From Nocardioides nitrophenolicus (GTDB lineage: Bacteria; Actinomycetota; Actinomycetes; Propionibacteriales; Nocardioidaceae), in assembly GCF_016907515.1 (NCBI RefSeq), contig NZ_JAFBBY010000001.1:2790001-2854000 (forward strand): a DNA stretch of 64,000 nt. Reading direction: 5' to 3'. This document shows, one piece after another, positions 1 through 7,756 of the stretch (its first letter is position 1; the number at the start of each line of letters is the position of its first letter). A program made the translations under genes and the position numbers. A model generated the notes under the pieces. That model worked only from the letters and a program-made list of their open reading frames with translations. It was not told where the DNA came from and ran no database searches.

Positions 1-302
1 CGGGCGCCGGCCTCGAGGGCGCGCAGGATGTCGGACTCGGTGTCGTACGTCGTCAGCACCAGCACCTCCGGCGGCGCCGGCAGTCCTCGCAGTGCCGCGG
101 TCACCTCGGCGCCGCCGGCCTGGCCGGCGCCGAGGCTGAGGTCCATCAGCACGACGTCAGGCTGGTCGAGGGTGACCACCGCGACGGCCTGGTCGAGGCC
201 GGAGGCCTCCCCGACGACGGTCAGGTCGTCCTGGCCCTCGACCAGGGCGCGCAGCCCGGCGCGGACGACGGGGTGGTCGTCGACCAGCACGATCCGGATC
301 AT
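1..302 (-). CDS. NarL/FixJ-type response regulator, C-terminal part outside window
   Basis: N-terminal part of a response regulator, cut by the left window edge. The visible 100 residues form a receiver domain: VDDHP acidic pocket at residues 7-11, putative phospho-acceptor Asp54 in VLMDLSLG, and LTTYD carrying the conserved switch Thr. The effector half is not visible; a LuxR-type HTH is inferred from the receiver type and from the HisKA_3-class kinase next door. Its ATG overlaps the TGA of the upstream kinase gene by 4 bp (299-302), so the two are translationally coupled. Expected role: DNA-binding output of that kinase. Confidence 0.85.
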   Translation of the reverse strand, partial: MIRIVLVDDHPVVRAGLRALVEGQDDLTVVGEASGLDQAVAVVTLDQPDVVLMDLSLGAGQAGGAEVTAALRGLPAPPEVLVLTTYDTESDILRALEAGA

Positions 303-1468
303 CGGCTCTCCTCCTCGGCTCGCACGGGGAACCGGACGGACACGGTGGTGCCTTCGCCGGGCGCGCTCTCGATGTCGGCGTGGCCGCCGAGCGCCACGGC
401 GCGGTCGCGGACGCCGGCCAGGCCGCGGCCGCGGGTGCCGGAGGCGCGGACGGCCGCCGGGTCGAAGCCGCGCCCGTCGTCGCGGACGTCGAGCACCACC
501 TCGTCGGGGTGGTAGGTCACGGTGAGCGCGACCCGGGTGGCGCCGGCGTGCTCGCGGACGTTGGCGAGCGCGCCCCGCGCGGTGCGGACCAGGGCGGCCG
601 CGACGGCGGCGGGGACGACGACCGGGGTGCCGTCGACGCGCACCTCCACCTGCATCCCGCCCGGCGCCGCCTGCGCCGCCGCGGCCCGCAGCGCGTCCGG
701 CAGGGCGGTCGCGGAGGAGGTGAGGTCGACCGGCGCGAGGTCGCGGACGACGCGGCGGACCTCGTCGAGGCCCTCGCGCGCGGTCGCCGCGGCGGTCCGG
801 ACGTGCTCGCGCGCCGTCGCCGGCTGGGCGTCCCAGGACTGCTCGGCCGCCTGGAGGAGCAGGTTGATGCTCGACAGGCCCTGGCCGACCGAGTCGTGGA
901 TCTCCCGCGACAGCCGGGTCCGCTCGGCCAGCGCGCCGACCTCGGCCTGGGCGTGCTGGCGGGCCAGCGACTCCCGGTCCAGGGCGCGGTAGGCGAGCAC
1001 GGTGACCAGCGCGACCCCGATCGGTCCGGCGACCTGGACCGGGTCGAAGCCGTCGGTGATCCGCTGCCAGGCGGCGGTGAGCAGCACGGTCATGGTGACG
1101 ACGGTCCCGACGGCCCAGCCGAACGGCAGCACCTGCAGCACCGCGAACGCCACCGGCACCGCGCACCACGCGAACGACGGCGCCACCGCGGTGAGCGCAC
1201 CCCAGAGCAGCACCATGCCGCTCACCCACGCCGTCGGCCACCAGCTGCGGTCCGCCAGCAGCCCGCGGGTGGCGTAGGCGAGGCCGAGCACCAGCGCACC
1301 GGCCAGGACGGCGGCGCCCGTCGCGTCGAAGGCGTGCCGGTCGACGTACCTCACCGCGCAGGTCGCCAGCAGCACGACCAGCACGGCCAGCAGCCACCGG
1401 TCGAGCCGACCAGCCGGGGCGAGGATGCCGTGCTCGCCGGGGCGGCGGGCGGGAGGGAGGACGGACAT
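299..1468 (-). CDS. Sensor histidine kinase, NarX/DesK-like (HisKA_3)
   Basis: 389-residue membrane kinase partnered with the response regulator downstream. About five or six hydrophobic segments fill residues 25-160. A HisKA_3 dimerisation domain follows, with REIHDSVGQGLS and putative phospho-His191, then a HATPase domain with the DDGRGFD G1 box and a GRGLAGVRDR G2 box near the C-terminus. There is no obvious extracellular sensor domain, so the signal is probably sensed in the membrane. The ATG at 1468 is chosen because the hydrophobic N-terminus starts there; the frame stays open upstream only through GC bias. A TACGCT hexamer lies 9 nt before the ATG, suggesting a very short leader. Confidence 0.88.
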   Translation of the reverse strand: MSVLPPARRPGEHGILAPAGRLDRWLLAVLVVLLATCAVRYVDRHAFDATGAAVLAGALVLGLAYATRGLLADRSWWPTAWVSGMVLLWGALTAVAPSFAWCAVPVAFAVLQVLPFGWAVGTVVTMTVLLTAAWQRITDGFDPVQVAGPIGVALVTVLAYRALDRESLARQHAQAEVGALAERTRLSREIHDSVGQGLSSINLLLQAAEQSWDAQPATAREHVRTAAATAREGLDEVRRVVRDLAPVDLTSSATALPDALRAAAAQAAPGGMQVEVRVDGTPVVVPAAVAAALVRTARGALANVREHAGATRVALTVTYHPDEVVLDVRDDGRGFDPAAVRASGTRGRGLAGVRDRAVALGGHADIESAPGEGTTVSVRFPVRAEEESR

Positions 1469-1579
1469 GGCCCGACCAGCGTAGGGAGCGCGGGCGAGGA
1501 CGGCATCAACCGATTGGCTATCGAGCGGTAGCCGGCCGCCCGACGTCCGGACCCCGCGGACCGACGCACAGTGGTGGAC

Positions 1580-2599
1580 ATGAAGCGCACCCACCTGATC
1601 ACCAGCTCCCTGCTCCTCGCGACGACCGCCACCGCGGGCCTGACCGGGCTCACCGGCGCCACCGGTACGCCGGCCTCCGCCGCGGACGCCGACCACGGCC
1701 GCGCCGCGAGCTACCTGCTCACCGGCGACCCGGTCGACGCGACCAACCCGGCCGGCTCGAAGTTCGAGGGCATCGGCGCCGACGAGAGGCGCGGCCGCTT
1801 CTACGTCAGCGAGGTCACCGGCGGCGAGATCCACCGCGGCAAGGTCGGCACCGCCCGGACCCGCGAGTGGCTCCCCGGCAACGGCACCGACGGCCGCTAC
1901 ACCGCCCGCGGCATCACGGTCGACGCCCAGGGCCGGGTCTACGTCGCCGGCGGCCCGAACGGCATCGGTGCCGACGCCAGCGACAACGGACGGCCCGAGC
2001 TGTGGGTCTACTCCAAGACCGGCAAGCTCCTCGCGGCGCTGCAGACCCCGGGCACTGACGTGTTCCTCAACGACGTCGCGATCGGTCCCGACGGCGCGGC
2101 GTACTTCACCAACTCCAACGACGCGCAGATCTTCCGGGTCGCCAAGGGCAAGCACGGCTGGGGCGTGAGGCTCTGGGCCGACGCCGGCGCCACGATCGCG
2201 CGCCAGACCGGGTTCAACCTCGGCGGCATCGTCGTCACGGCCGACCAGAAGGCGCTCGTCGTCGCCCAGGGCAACACCGGGAGGCTGTGGCGCTTCTCGC
2301 TGAGGAGCGGCAAGGTCAGCCAGGTGCGGACCGGAGGTGCCGACCTGACCGACGCCGACGGCCTGGTGCTGCGGGGCAGCCGGCTCACCGTCGTGCGCAA
2401 CTTCAAGAGGCAGATCGCGACCTTCCGCCTGTCCGCCGACGGCCGCAGGGCGAAGCTGATCCGCCAGCAGGCGTCCTCGCCGGACCGGGTGCTGACCACC
2501 GCCAAGGAGCTGCGCGGCCAGATCCTGTACGTCGACAGCAAGTTCGACGAGGCGGTCGCCTCGGGTCCCTACGAGGTCATCGCGGACCCGACCCGATGA
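1580..2599 (+). CDS. Secreted SMP-30/gluconolactonase-like beta-propeller protein
   Basis: About 339 residues with a Sec signal peptide (KRTH, then a hydrophobic stretch ending near ASAADA). The mature part has propeller-type repeats: FEGIGADERRGRFYVSEVTGG, then GITVDAQGRVYVAGG, FLNDVAIGPDGAAYFTNS, GGIVVTADQKALVVAQGNTG and DGLVLRGSRLTVV. These match the six-bladed SMP-30/LRE-type fold seen in many secreted actinobacterial proteins. No catalytic role can be assigned. GTG1571 would add three residues; ATG1580 is preferred because CACAGT sits 7 nt upstream, as at other leaderless starts here. Its TGA overlaps the next ATG (2596-2599), so it is probably co-transcribed with the ankyrin lipoprotein. 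Confidence 0.75.
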   Translation: MKRTHLITSSLLLATTATAGLTGLTGATGTPASAADADHGRAASYLLTGDPVDATNPAGSKFEGIGADERRGRFYVSEVTGGEIHRGKVGTARTREWLPGNGTDGRYTARGITVDAQGRVYVAGGPNGIGADASDNGRPELWVYSKTGKLLAALQTPGTDVFLNDVAIGPDGAAYFTNSNDAQIFRVAKGKHGWGVRLWADAGATIARQTGFNLGGIVVTADQKALVVAQGNTGRLWRFSLRSGKVSQVRTGGADLTDADGLVLRGSRLTVVRNFKRQIATFRLSADGRRAKLIRQQASSPDRVLTTAKELRGQILYVDSKFDEAVASGPYEVIADPTR

Positions 2600-3843
2600 A
2601 TCCGAGGCTCGTCGTCGCCGCCCTCTCGCTCGCGCTCGTCCTGGGCGGGTGCGGGGGCGGCGACCCCGCCGTACCGGCGGAGCGGCCGGCCGCCGGGGAG
2701 GCGACGACGAGCTCCACGATCGCACCCCCGCCCGCAGCGCCCGTGCCCCAGGCCCGGCTCGACCGGCGGCTGCGGGACGCCGCCTGGGCGAATGACGTAC
2801 GCCGAGCCCGCCGGCTGATCCGGCAGGGCGCCGACGTGAACGCCGAGGACGACACCGAGCAGTCGGCGTACCTGATCGCCACCAGCGAGGGCCACCTCGA
2901 CCTGCTCCGGCTCACCCTGCGTCACGGCGCCGACATCGACGCCAAGGACAGCTGGAACGGGACCGGCCTGATCCGCGCCGCCGAGCGCGGCCACGCCCTG
3001 GTCGTGGGCGAGCTGCTGCGGGCCGGGATCGACCGCGACCACGTGAACCGGATCGGCTACCAGGCGATCCACGAGGCGGTCTGGCTCGGCGCGGACACCT
3101 CGGCGTACGCCACCACCGTGCGGGTGCTCGCCGCCGGCGGCGTCCAACTCGACAAGGTCTCGCCGTCGGCGGGACTGACCCCGTTGCAGATGGCCCGCGA
3201 GCGCGGATACGCCGGTCTGGAGAGGATCCTGAGGACGATGACGAACGCAGCCGAGCAGCCCCCCGACGCGAACGCCGCGCTGCTGCGTGCCGCCCGCGCC
3301 GGGGACGCCGACGCGGTCGCCCTCGCCCTGCGCGCGGGTGCCGACCTCGAGGCCCGCGACGAACACGACCGCACGGCGCTGCTGCTCGCCTCGACGTACG
3401 ACCACGTCGCGGTCGCCGAGGTGCTCGTCGCGATGGGCGCCGACCCCGATGCCCTCGACGACCGTCACGACACCCCGTGGCTGGTCACCGGCGTGACCGG
3501 CAGCGTCGCGATGCTCGAGGCGTTGCTCCCGGCGAATCCCGACCTCACCGTCGTCAACAGATACGGCGGCCTTTCGCCGATCCCCGCCGGCGAGCGCGGT
3601 CACGTCGACTACATCCGCCGGGTCGTGCGGACCGACGTCGACCTCGACCACGTCAACGACCTCGGCTGGACCTCGATGTTGGAGGCGATCATCCTCGGCA
3701 ACGGCAGCGAGCCGTACCAGGAGATCGTGCGCATCCTGCTCGCCGCCGGCGCGGACCCGACCATCGCCGACCGCGACGGGGTCACGCCGCTGGAGCACGC
3801 CGAGCGGCGGGGGTACGAGGAGATCGCGGCGCTGCTGCGCTGA
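2596..3843 (+). CDS. Ankyrin-repeat lipoprotein with internally duplicated halves
   Basis: 415 residues. The signal sequence ends in a lipobox, LGGC, with lipidated Cys19, followed by a Pro/Ala/Thr linker to about residue 54. Residues 55-213 and 226-415 are two copies of one ankyrin module: each starts with xLLRAARAGDAxxV-like text, each has a DHVN(R/D)xG(Y/W) motif (149-155 and 352-358) and each ends with TPLxxAxxRGYxxLxxxLR. The family is generally protein-binding, and anchoring would be on the outer face of the membrane. The ATG overlaps the TGA of the propeller gene by 4 bp. No partner can be inferred with confidence. Confidence 0.8.
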   Translation: MNPRLVVAALSLALVLGGCGGGDPAVPAERPAAGEATTSSTIAPPPAAPVPQARLDRRLRDAAWANDVRRARRLIRQGADVNAEDDTEQSAYLIATSEGHLDLLRLTLRHGADIDAKDSWNGTGLIRAAERGHALVVGELLRAGIDRDHVNRIGYQAIHEAVWLGADTSAYATTVRVLAAGGVQLDKVSPSAGLTPLQMARERGYAGLERILRTMTNAAEQPPDANAALLRAARAGDADAVALALRAGADLEARDEHDRTALLLASTYDHVAVAEVLVAMGADPDALDDRHDTPWLVTGVTGSVAMLEALLPANPDLTVVNRYGGLSPIPAGERGHVDYIRRVVRTDVDLDHVNDLGWTSMLEAIILGNGSEPYQEIVRILLAAGADPTIADRDGVTPLEHAERRGYEEIAALLR

Positions 3844-3858
3844 GTCGAGGGCTCGCCG

Positions 3859-3891
3859 TGACAGGCCGGCGACAGGACGGGTGTCGAGGCT
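3859..3891 (+). promoter_or_regulatory. TGACAGG direct-repeat box with weak -10 (site 1)
   Basis: TGACAGG at 3859-3865 and CGACAGG at 3870-3876 are phased by exactly 11 bp. After 9 bp comes GAGGCT (3886-3891), which fits a degenerate NANNNT -10. A transcript starting near 3898 would have a leader of about 26 nt carrying the AGAAAGG Shine-Dalgarno of the lipoprotein gene at 3924. The same layout recurs at 6029 and 9439. Confidence 0.55.
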
Positions 3892-3923
3892 CGGAGGCGA
3901 CTCCGACCCAGAAAGGCACCATC

Positions 3924-4295
3924 GTGACCTCGCACCGTTCCCTGACCCGGCCGACCCGGCCGACCCGGCCGACCCGGCTGGCCCTCGTGGCCGCCGCGAC
4001 GGCACTCACCCTCACCGCCTGCGGCGGTCCGGACGGTGCGGACGCGCCGAAGGACGCGTCGGTGGACGACTTCTGCAACTCGATCGGGGACTGGGACGGG
4101 TCCGACCCCGGCGGCCTCGTCGACGACATGGTCGAGATCGGCACGCCGGCGGACATCCCCGAGCAGGCCCGGGCCGGCTTCGAGACGATGATCGAGAACG
4201 CGACCGCCGACGACGTCAGCGCGGCCGACCAGGAGAAGGTCAACGCCTTCATCACCTATCTCACCGACACCTGCGTCGGCATCGCGGCGGAGTAG
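3924..4295 (+). CDS. Small secreted lipoprotein, unknown function
   Basis: 123 residues from a GTG start with a good ribosome-binding site (AGAAAGG at 3910-3916). The signal peptide has an arginine-rich N-region built from TRP repeats and ends in a lipobox, LTAC. The mature part is acidic and probably helical, with two cysteines (DDFCNSIGDW and TDTCVG) that may pair. No family is recognised. It lies downstream of a TGACAGG box and 4 bp ahead of the first propeller paralogue, so the two are probably one transcript. Confidence 0.75.
   Translation: MTSHRSLTRPTRPTRPTRLALVAAATALTLTACGGPDGADAPKDASVDDFCNSIGDWDGSDPGGLVDDMVEIGTPADIPEQARAGFETMIENATADDVSAADQEKVNAFITYLTDTCVGIAAE
3944..3979 (+). repeat. 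9-bp tandem repeat (x4) in signal-peptide coding sequence
   Basis: GACCCGGCC is repeated four times (the last copy ends GCT), encoding the Thr-Arg-Pro repeats of the lipoprotein N-region. As the unit is 9 bp, slippage would add or remove TRP units without changing frame. Confidence 0.9.
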
Positions 4296-4299
4296 TCGG

Positions 4300-6003
4300 A
4301 TGCGGATCCGTCTCGGCGCCACCGTGCTGGCGCTCGTCGTCTCCCTCACCGGGCTCGCCACGGGTGGCGACCCGGCGCACGCGCGGCAGCCGTCGCCGAC
4401 GTACTCGACCGCCGATCCGGGCGTCCCGATCGTGCCGCTGGCCGACGCCGACAGCGTCAGCTTCGACGTGAGCCCGATGAGCGCACGGGTCGGGGGCCGG
4501 CTGGTCTTCGCCGGGTACACGGACGCCACCGGGAACGAGCCCTGGGTCAGCGACGGGACGCCGGCCGGCACCCGGATGCTGCGCGACATCGTCCCGGGCG
4601 GCGACGGCTCCTCGCTGACCGGCTTCATCACCTTCCGCGGAGCGGTGTACTTCGGGGCCCGCACGCCGGGGCTCGGGATCGAGCTGTGGGTCACCGACGG
4701 CACCGAGGCCGGGACCCGTCCGCTGGCCGACCTGAACCCCGGAGAGCCCGACTCCCGGCCGAGCGGCTTCACCATCGCCGGCGATCGCCTCTACTTCGCG
4801 GCCGCGCAGGCCGGCCGCGGCGTCGAGCTGTGGAGCACCAACGGCACCGACGGGCTCAACCTGACCGACATCGTGCCCGGCCCGGTCGGCTCCGCGCCGT
4901 ACGGCCTGATGGCCCACGGCGACAAGGTGGTCTTCGGGGGCACCCTGGACGCCGACAAGGCGATCCGGAAGCCCTTCGTCTCCGACGGGACCGTTGCCGG
5001 GACATTCCGTCTGGACCAGATGGACGCTCGGGTCGATCTCAAGGTCGGCAGCTTCGCCCCGCTCGCCGACGGTGGGGTGGTGTTCGCGGCCGGGGACGCG
5101 CGCAGCGGCCAGGAGCTGTGGCGCACCGACGCCGCGCTGACCCGGGCCGACGGGCTGATCGACATCCGGCTGGGCGCGGACGGCAGCGGCCCGCGACGGC
5201 TGACCGCGTGGAACGGGCGGGTCTGGTTCTCGGCCCGGACCGACGACGCGGGCGTGGAGCTGTGGTCGACCGACGGGACCGAGGCGGGCACTCGGCTGTT
5301 CCGTGACTTCCATCCGGGCACGGCCAGCGGCTATCCCGGCGGCTTCGTCCCCGCCGGCGACCGGATGTTCTTCTCCGTCGCCGACCCTGCGGCCGGCGAG
5401 GAACTGTGGGTGCTGTCCGGGGGTACGGCGCGCCTGGTGCACGACGTGCGGCCCGGTCCGGATCCGTCGTACGCCTATCCGGTCGCCCTGGTCGGGGAAC
5501 GGCTCCTGTTCAACGCCGAGGACGCCGCGGGCAACGGCGAGCCGTGGCTGACCAACGGCACCACCACCCTCAAGGTCGCCGACCTGCGCGCCGACGGCGG
5601 GTCCGGGCCGTTCGGCGTCGGGGTGCTGGGCACGACCGTGATCGCCTCCACCGCGGTGGACCGGCTCACCGCACGCCTCGTGGCCTTCGAGCTCGACCGG
5701 GCCCAGCTCCAGGTCACCGCGAAGCGGAGGTACCCGCACAAGGCGGCCGCCAAGCGCCGGATCCGACTGTCCGTGCAGGTCGGCGCCCCGGCGCTGGTCC
5801 CGACCGGCGACGTCGTGGTCACCCGTGGCAGCAAGGTGGTCGGCCGGGCGACGCTGGTGAACGGCACCGCCCGGGTGCGGCTCACGAAGCGGCTCAAGCC
5901 GGGCAGGCACCGGTTGACGGTGCGCTTCCTGGGTGGCTCGGGACTCCGGCCGAGCGAGCCGGTGACGCTCACGATCAAGGTACGCAAGGCGCGTCGGCGC
6001 TGA
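4300..6003 (+). CDS. Secreted ELWxTDGT-repeat propeller with C-terminal Ig-like domain (paralogue 1)
   Basis: 567 residues with a Sec signal peptide (cleavage near AHARQ). Residues 65-460 hold eight repeats of about 48 residues with the core (E)LWxTDGTxAGTxxLxDxxPG; blade four instead reads KPFVSDGT followed by RLDQM. A basic, beta-rich Ig-like domain follows (RRYPHKAAAKRR to TIKVRKARRR), resembling bacterial Ig-like repeats. The repeat count suggests an eight-bladed propeller, but no enzymatic residue set is evident. It starts 4 bp after the lipoprotein gene and is one of three tandem paralogues with identical architecture. Confidence 0.75.
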   Translation: MRIRLGATVLALVVSLTGLATGGDPAHARQPSPTYSTADPGVPIVPLADADSVSFDVSPMSARVGGRLVFAGYTDATGNEPWVSDGTPAGTRMLRDIVPGGDGSSLTGFITFRGAVYFGARTPGLGIELWVTDGTEAGTRPLADLNPGEPDSRPSGFTIAGDRLYFAAAQAGRGVELWSTNGTDGLNLTDIVPGPVGSAPYGLMAHGDKVVFGGTLDADKAIRKPFVSDGTVAGTFRLDQMDARVDLKVGSFAPLADGGVVFAAGDARSGQELWRTDAALTRADGLIDIRLGADGSGPRRLTAWNGRVWFSARTDDAGVELWSTDGTEAGTRLFRDFHPGTASGYPGGFVPAGDRMFFSVADPAAGEELWVLSGGTARLVHDVRPGPDPSYAYPVALVGERLLFNAEDAAGNGEPWLTNGTTTLKVADLRADGGSGPFGVGVLGTTVIASTAVDRLTARLVAFELDRAQLQVTAKRRYPHKAAAKRRIRLSVQVGAPALVPTGDVVVTRGSKVVGRATLVNGTARVRLTKRLKPGRHRLTVRFLGGSGLRPSEPVTLTIKVRKARRR

Positions 6004-6028
6004 AGGTCGGGCGCTGAGGATCGGGTGC

Positions 6029-6061
6029 TGACAGGTCGATGACAGGCCCGACCCGCACGGT
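6029..6061 (+). promoter_or_regulatory. TGACAGG direct-repeat box with weak -10 (site 2)
   Basis: TGACAGG at 6029-6035 and 6040-6046 are perfect copies phased by 11 bp with spacer TCGA. Nine bp later lies CACGGT (6056-6061), and six nt after that the ATG at 6068. The repeat would occupy roughly -39 to -22, where an OmpR/PhoB-type activator replaces the -35 element. The transcript would be leaderless. Confidence 0.6.
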
Positions 6062-6067
6062 GAGGCC

Positions 6068-7756
6068 ATGACACGACTTCCTCGCCTTCTCGGGTCCACC
6101 CTGACCGCCGCCGCGGTCGTCTCCGCACTCGCCGCACCCACATCGGCGACACCGGGGGCGGCCGCGGCGGCCGAGCCGTTCGGCCCGGGACCGGTGCCGC
6201 TGACGGCGGCGACGTACGACGACGGCAACGGGTCGAGCAACGCCGGCGCCGTGCTCGGGGACGGCTACGTGTTCCGTGCCGGCACCGCCGCGACCGGCCA
6301 GGAGCTGTGGGTCACCGACGGCACGCCCGCCGGCACCCGGCTCCTGGCCGACATCTGGCCGGGTGCCTCGTCGGGCTTCCCGGACCGGTTCGCGTCCTTC
6401 CAGGGGCGGGTGTTCTTCGCCGCGACCGACGGGACCCACGGCTACGAGCTGTGGGTGACCGACGGGACCGCGGCGGGCACCCGGATGGTCAAGGACATCA
6501 ATCTCGGTGCGGAGGTCAGCAGCCCGGACGACCTGGTCGTCTCCGGTGGTCGGCTGTTCTTCGCCGCGGCCGACCGCGAGAACGGCAAGGAGCTGTGGGT
6601 CAGCGACGGGACTGCCGCCGGCACGGTCCTCGCCGTCGACGTCAACGGCGGACGCAACAGCTCCGGCCCTCGGCGGATCACTCCGTTCCGCAACGGCGTG
6701 GTGTTCGCGGCGAGCCCCGACACCCTCGGCCGGTACAAGCCGTTCTTCAGCGACGGGACCCAGGGCGGCACCGTCCGGCTCGACCCGCTGCCGCTCGACC
6801 AGAGCGTGAACCCCCTCGAGTTCGTCGAGCTCGGCGGCCGGCTGCTGCTGACCGTCTACACCGAGCAGAGCGGGGTCGACCTGTGGACCTCGAACGGCGC
6901 CGCGGGCGACGGCGTCCTGGTCAAGGACATCAACCCCGGCGGAGACGACGGTGTCGCCCAGCTGACCCGGCTCGGCAACCGGCTGGTACTCACCGCCAAG
7001 ACCGCCGCCGCCGGCTACGAGCTGTGGACCACCGACGGCACCGCCGGCGGCACCCAGCTGCTGCGCGACATCAAGGAGGGACCGCAGTCCGCGACACCGT
7101 CGGGCTACCAGGTCGTCGGCGGCCGGGCCTGGTTCGTCGCCGACGACGGCGTGCACGGCGCCGAGCTGTGGTCGACCGACGGTACGCCGGGCGGCACCGT
7201 CCTGGCCCGCGACGCGACGCCCGGTGCGGCCGGCTCGGAGCCCGACACTCTCGGCTTGGTCGGGGCCCGGGCGCTGTTCTCCTTGAACACCCCCGGCGCG
7301 GGCGACGAGCCCTGGGTGGTCGAGCCGGACGGCACGCTGCGTCCCCTCGGCGACCTCGACCCCGGCGCCACCGGCTCGAACGCGGTGCCGATGGGCTCGC
7401 TCGGCAACACCTGGCTCTTCGCCGCGAGCGGCGTCCCCGGTGGCCAGGTGTTCGCCGCCACCCTGCAGCCGTCGTCGGTGCAGGCGAGCGCGAAGCGCCG
7501 GTACGCCGCCGTCAAGGCCCGCAAGAAGAGGATCCGGGTCAAGGTGGCGGTGAGCCCGGGCGTCACCGGCGGCTTCGTCGAGGTCGTCCGGAAGGGTCGG
7601 GTCGTGGGCCGGGCCGTGGTCGTGAACGGCACCGCCACGGTGCGGATCACCAAGCGGCTGCGCGTCGGCAGGCATCGACTCCGGGCCGTCTACCGCGGAT
7701 CGGTCTGGGCCCAGTCGTCGCCCGTCGACCGCCTCACGATCCGGGTGCGGCGATGA
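6068..7756 (+). CDS. Secreted ELWxTDGT-repeat propeller with C-terminal Ig-like domain (paralogue 2)
   Basis: 562 residues with a Sec signal peptide (cleavage near PTSATPG). There are eight repeats with the ELWVTDGTxAGTRxLxDI core; the fourth is again atypical (KPFFSDGT then RLDPL). The C-terminal Ig-like domain is lysine/arginine-rich. Architecture and length match paralogues 1 and 3. The ATG at 6068 follows CACGGT by 6 nt and has its own TGACAGG box, so this paralogue can be transcribed separately from paralogue 1. It overlaps paralogue 3 by 4 bp and is probably co-transcribed with it. Function unknown; extracellular or surface binding is the cautious reading. Confidence 0.75.
   Translation: MTRLPRLLGSTLTAAAVVSALAAPTSATPGAAAAAEPFGPGPVPLTAATYDDGNGSSNAGAVLGDGYVFRAGTAATGQELWVTDGTPAGTRLLADIWPGASSGFPDRFASFQGRVFFAATDGTHGYELWVTDGTAAGTRMVKDINLGAEVSSPDDLVVSGGRLFFAAADRENGKELWVSDGTAAGTVLAVDVNGGRNSSGPRRITPFRNGVVFAASPDTLGRYKPFFSDGTQGGTVRLDPLPLDQSVNPLEFVELGGRLLLTVYTEQSGVDLWTSNGAAGDGVLVKDINPGGDDGVAQLTRLGNRLVLTAKTAAAGYELWTTDGTAGGTQLLRDIKEGPQSATPSGYQVVGGRAWFVADDGVHGAELWSTDGTPGGTVLARDATPGAAGSEPDTLGLVGARALFSLNTPGAGDEPWVVEPDGTLRPLGDLDPGATGSNAVPMGSLGNTWLFAASGVPGGQVFAATLQPSSVQASAKRRYAAVKARKKRIRVKVAVSPGVTGGFVEVVRKGRVVGRAVVVNGTATVRITKRLRVGRHRLRAVYRGSVWAQSSPVDRLTIRVRR

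Noticed and set aside
1469..2725. Minus-strand open frame continuing upstream of the kinase at 1468
   Set aside because: It opposes the well-supported propeller and ankyrin genes, its translation is Arg/Gly/Ala-biased and lacks any domain; only GC bias keeps it open.
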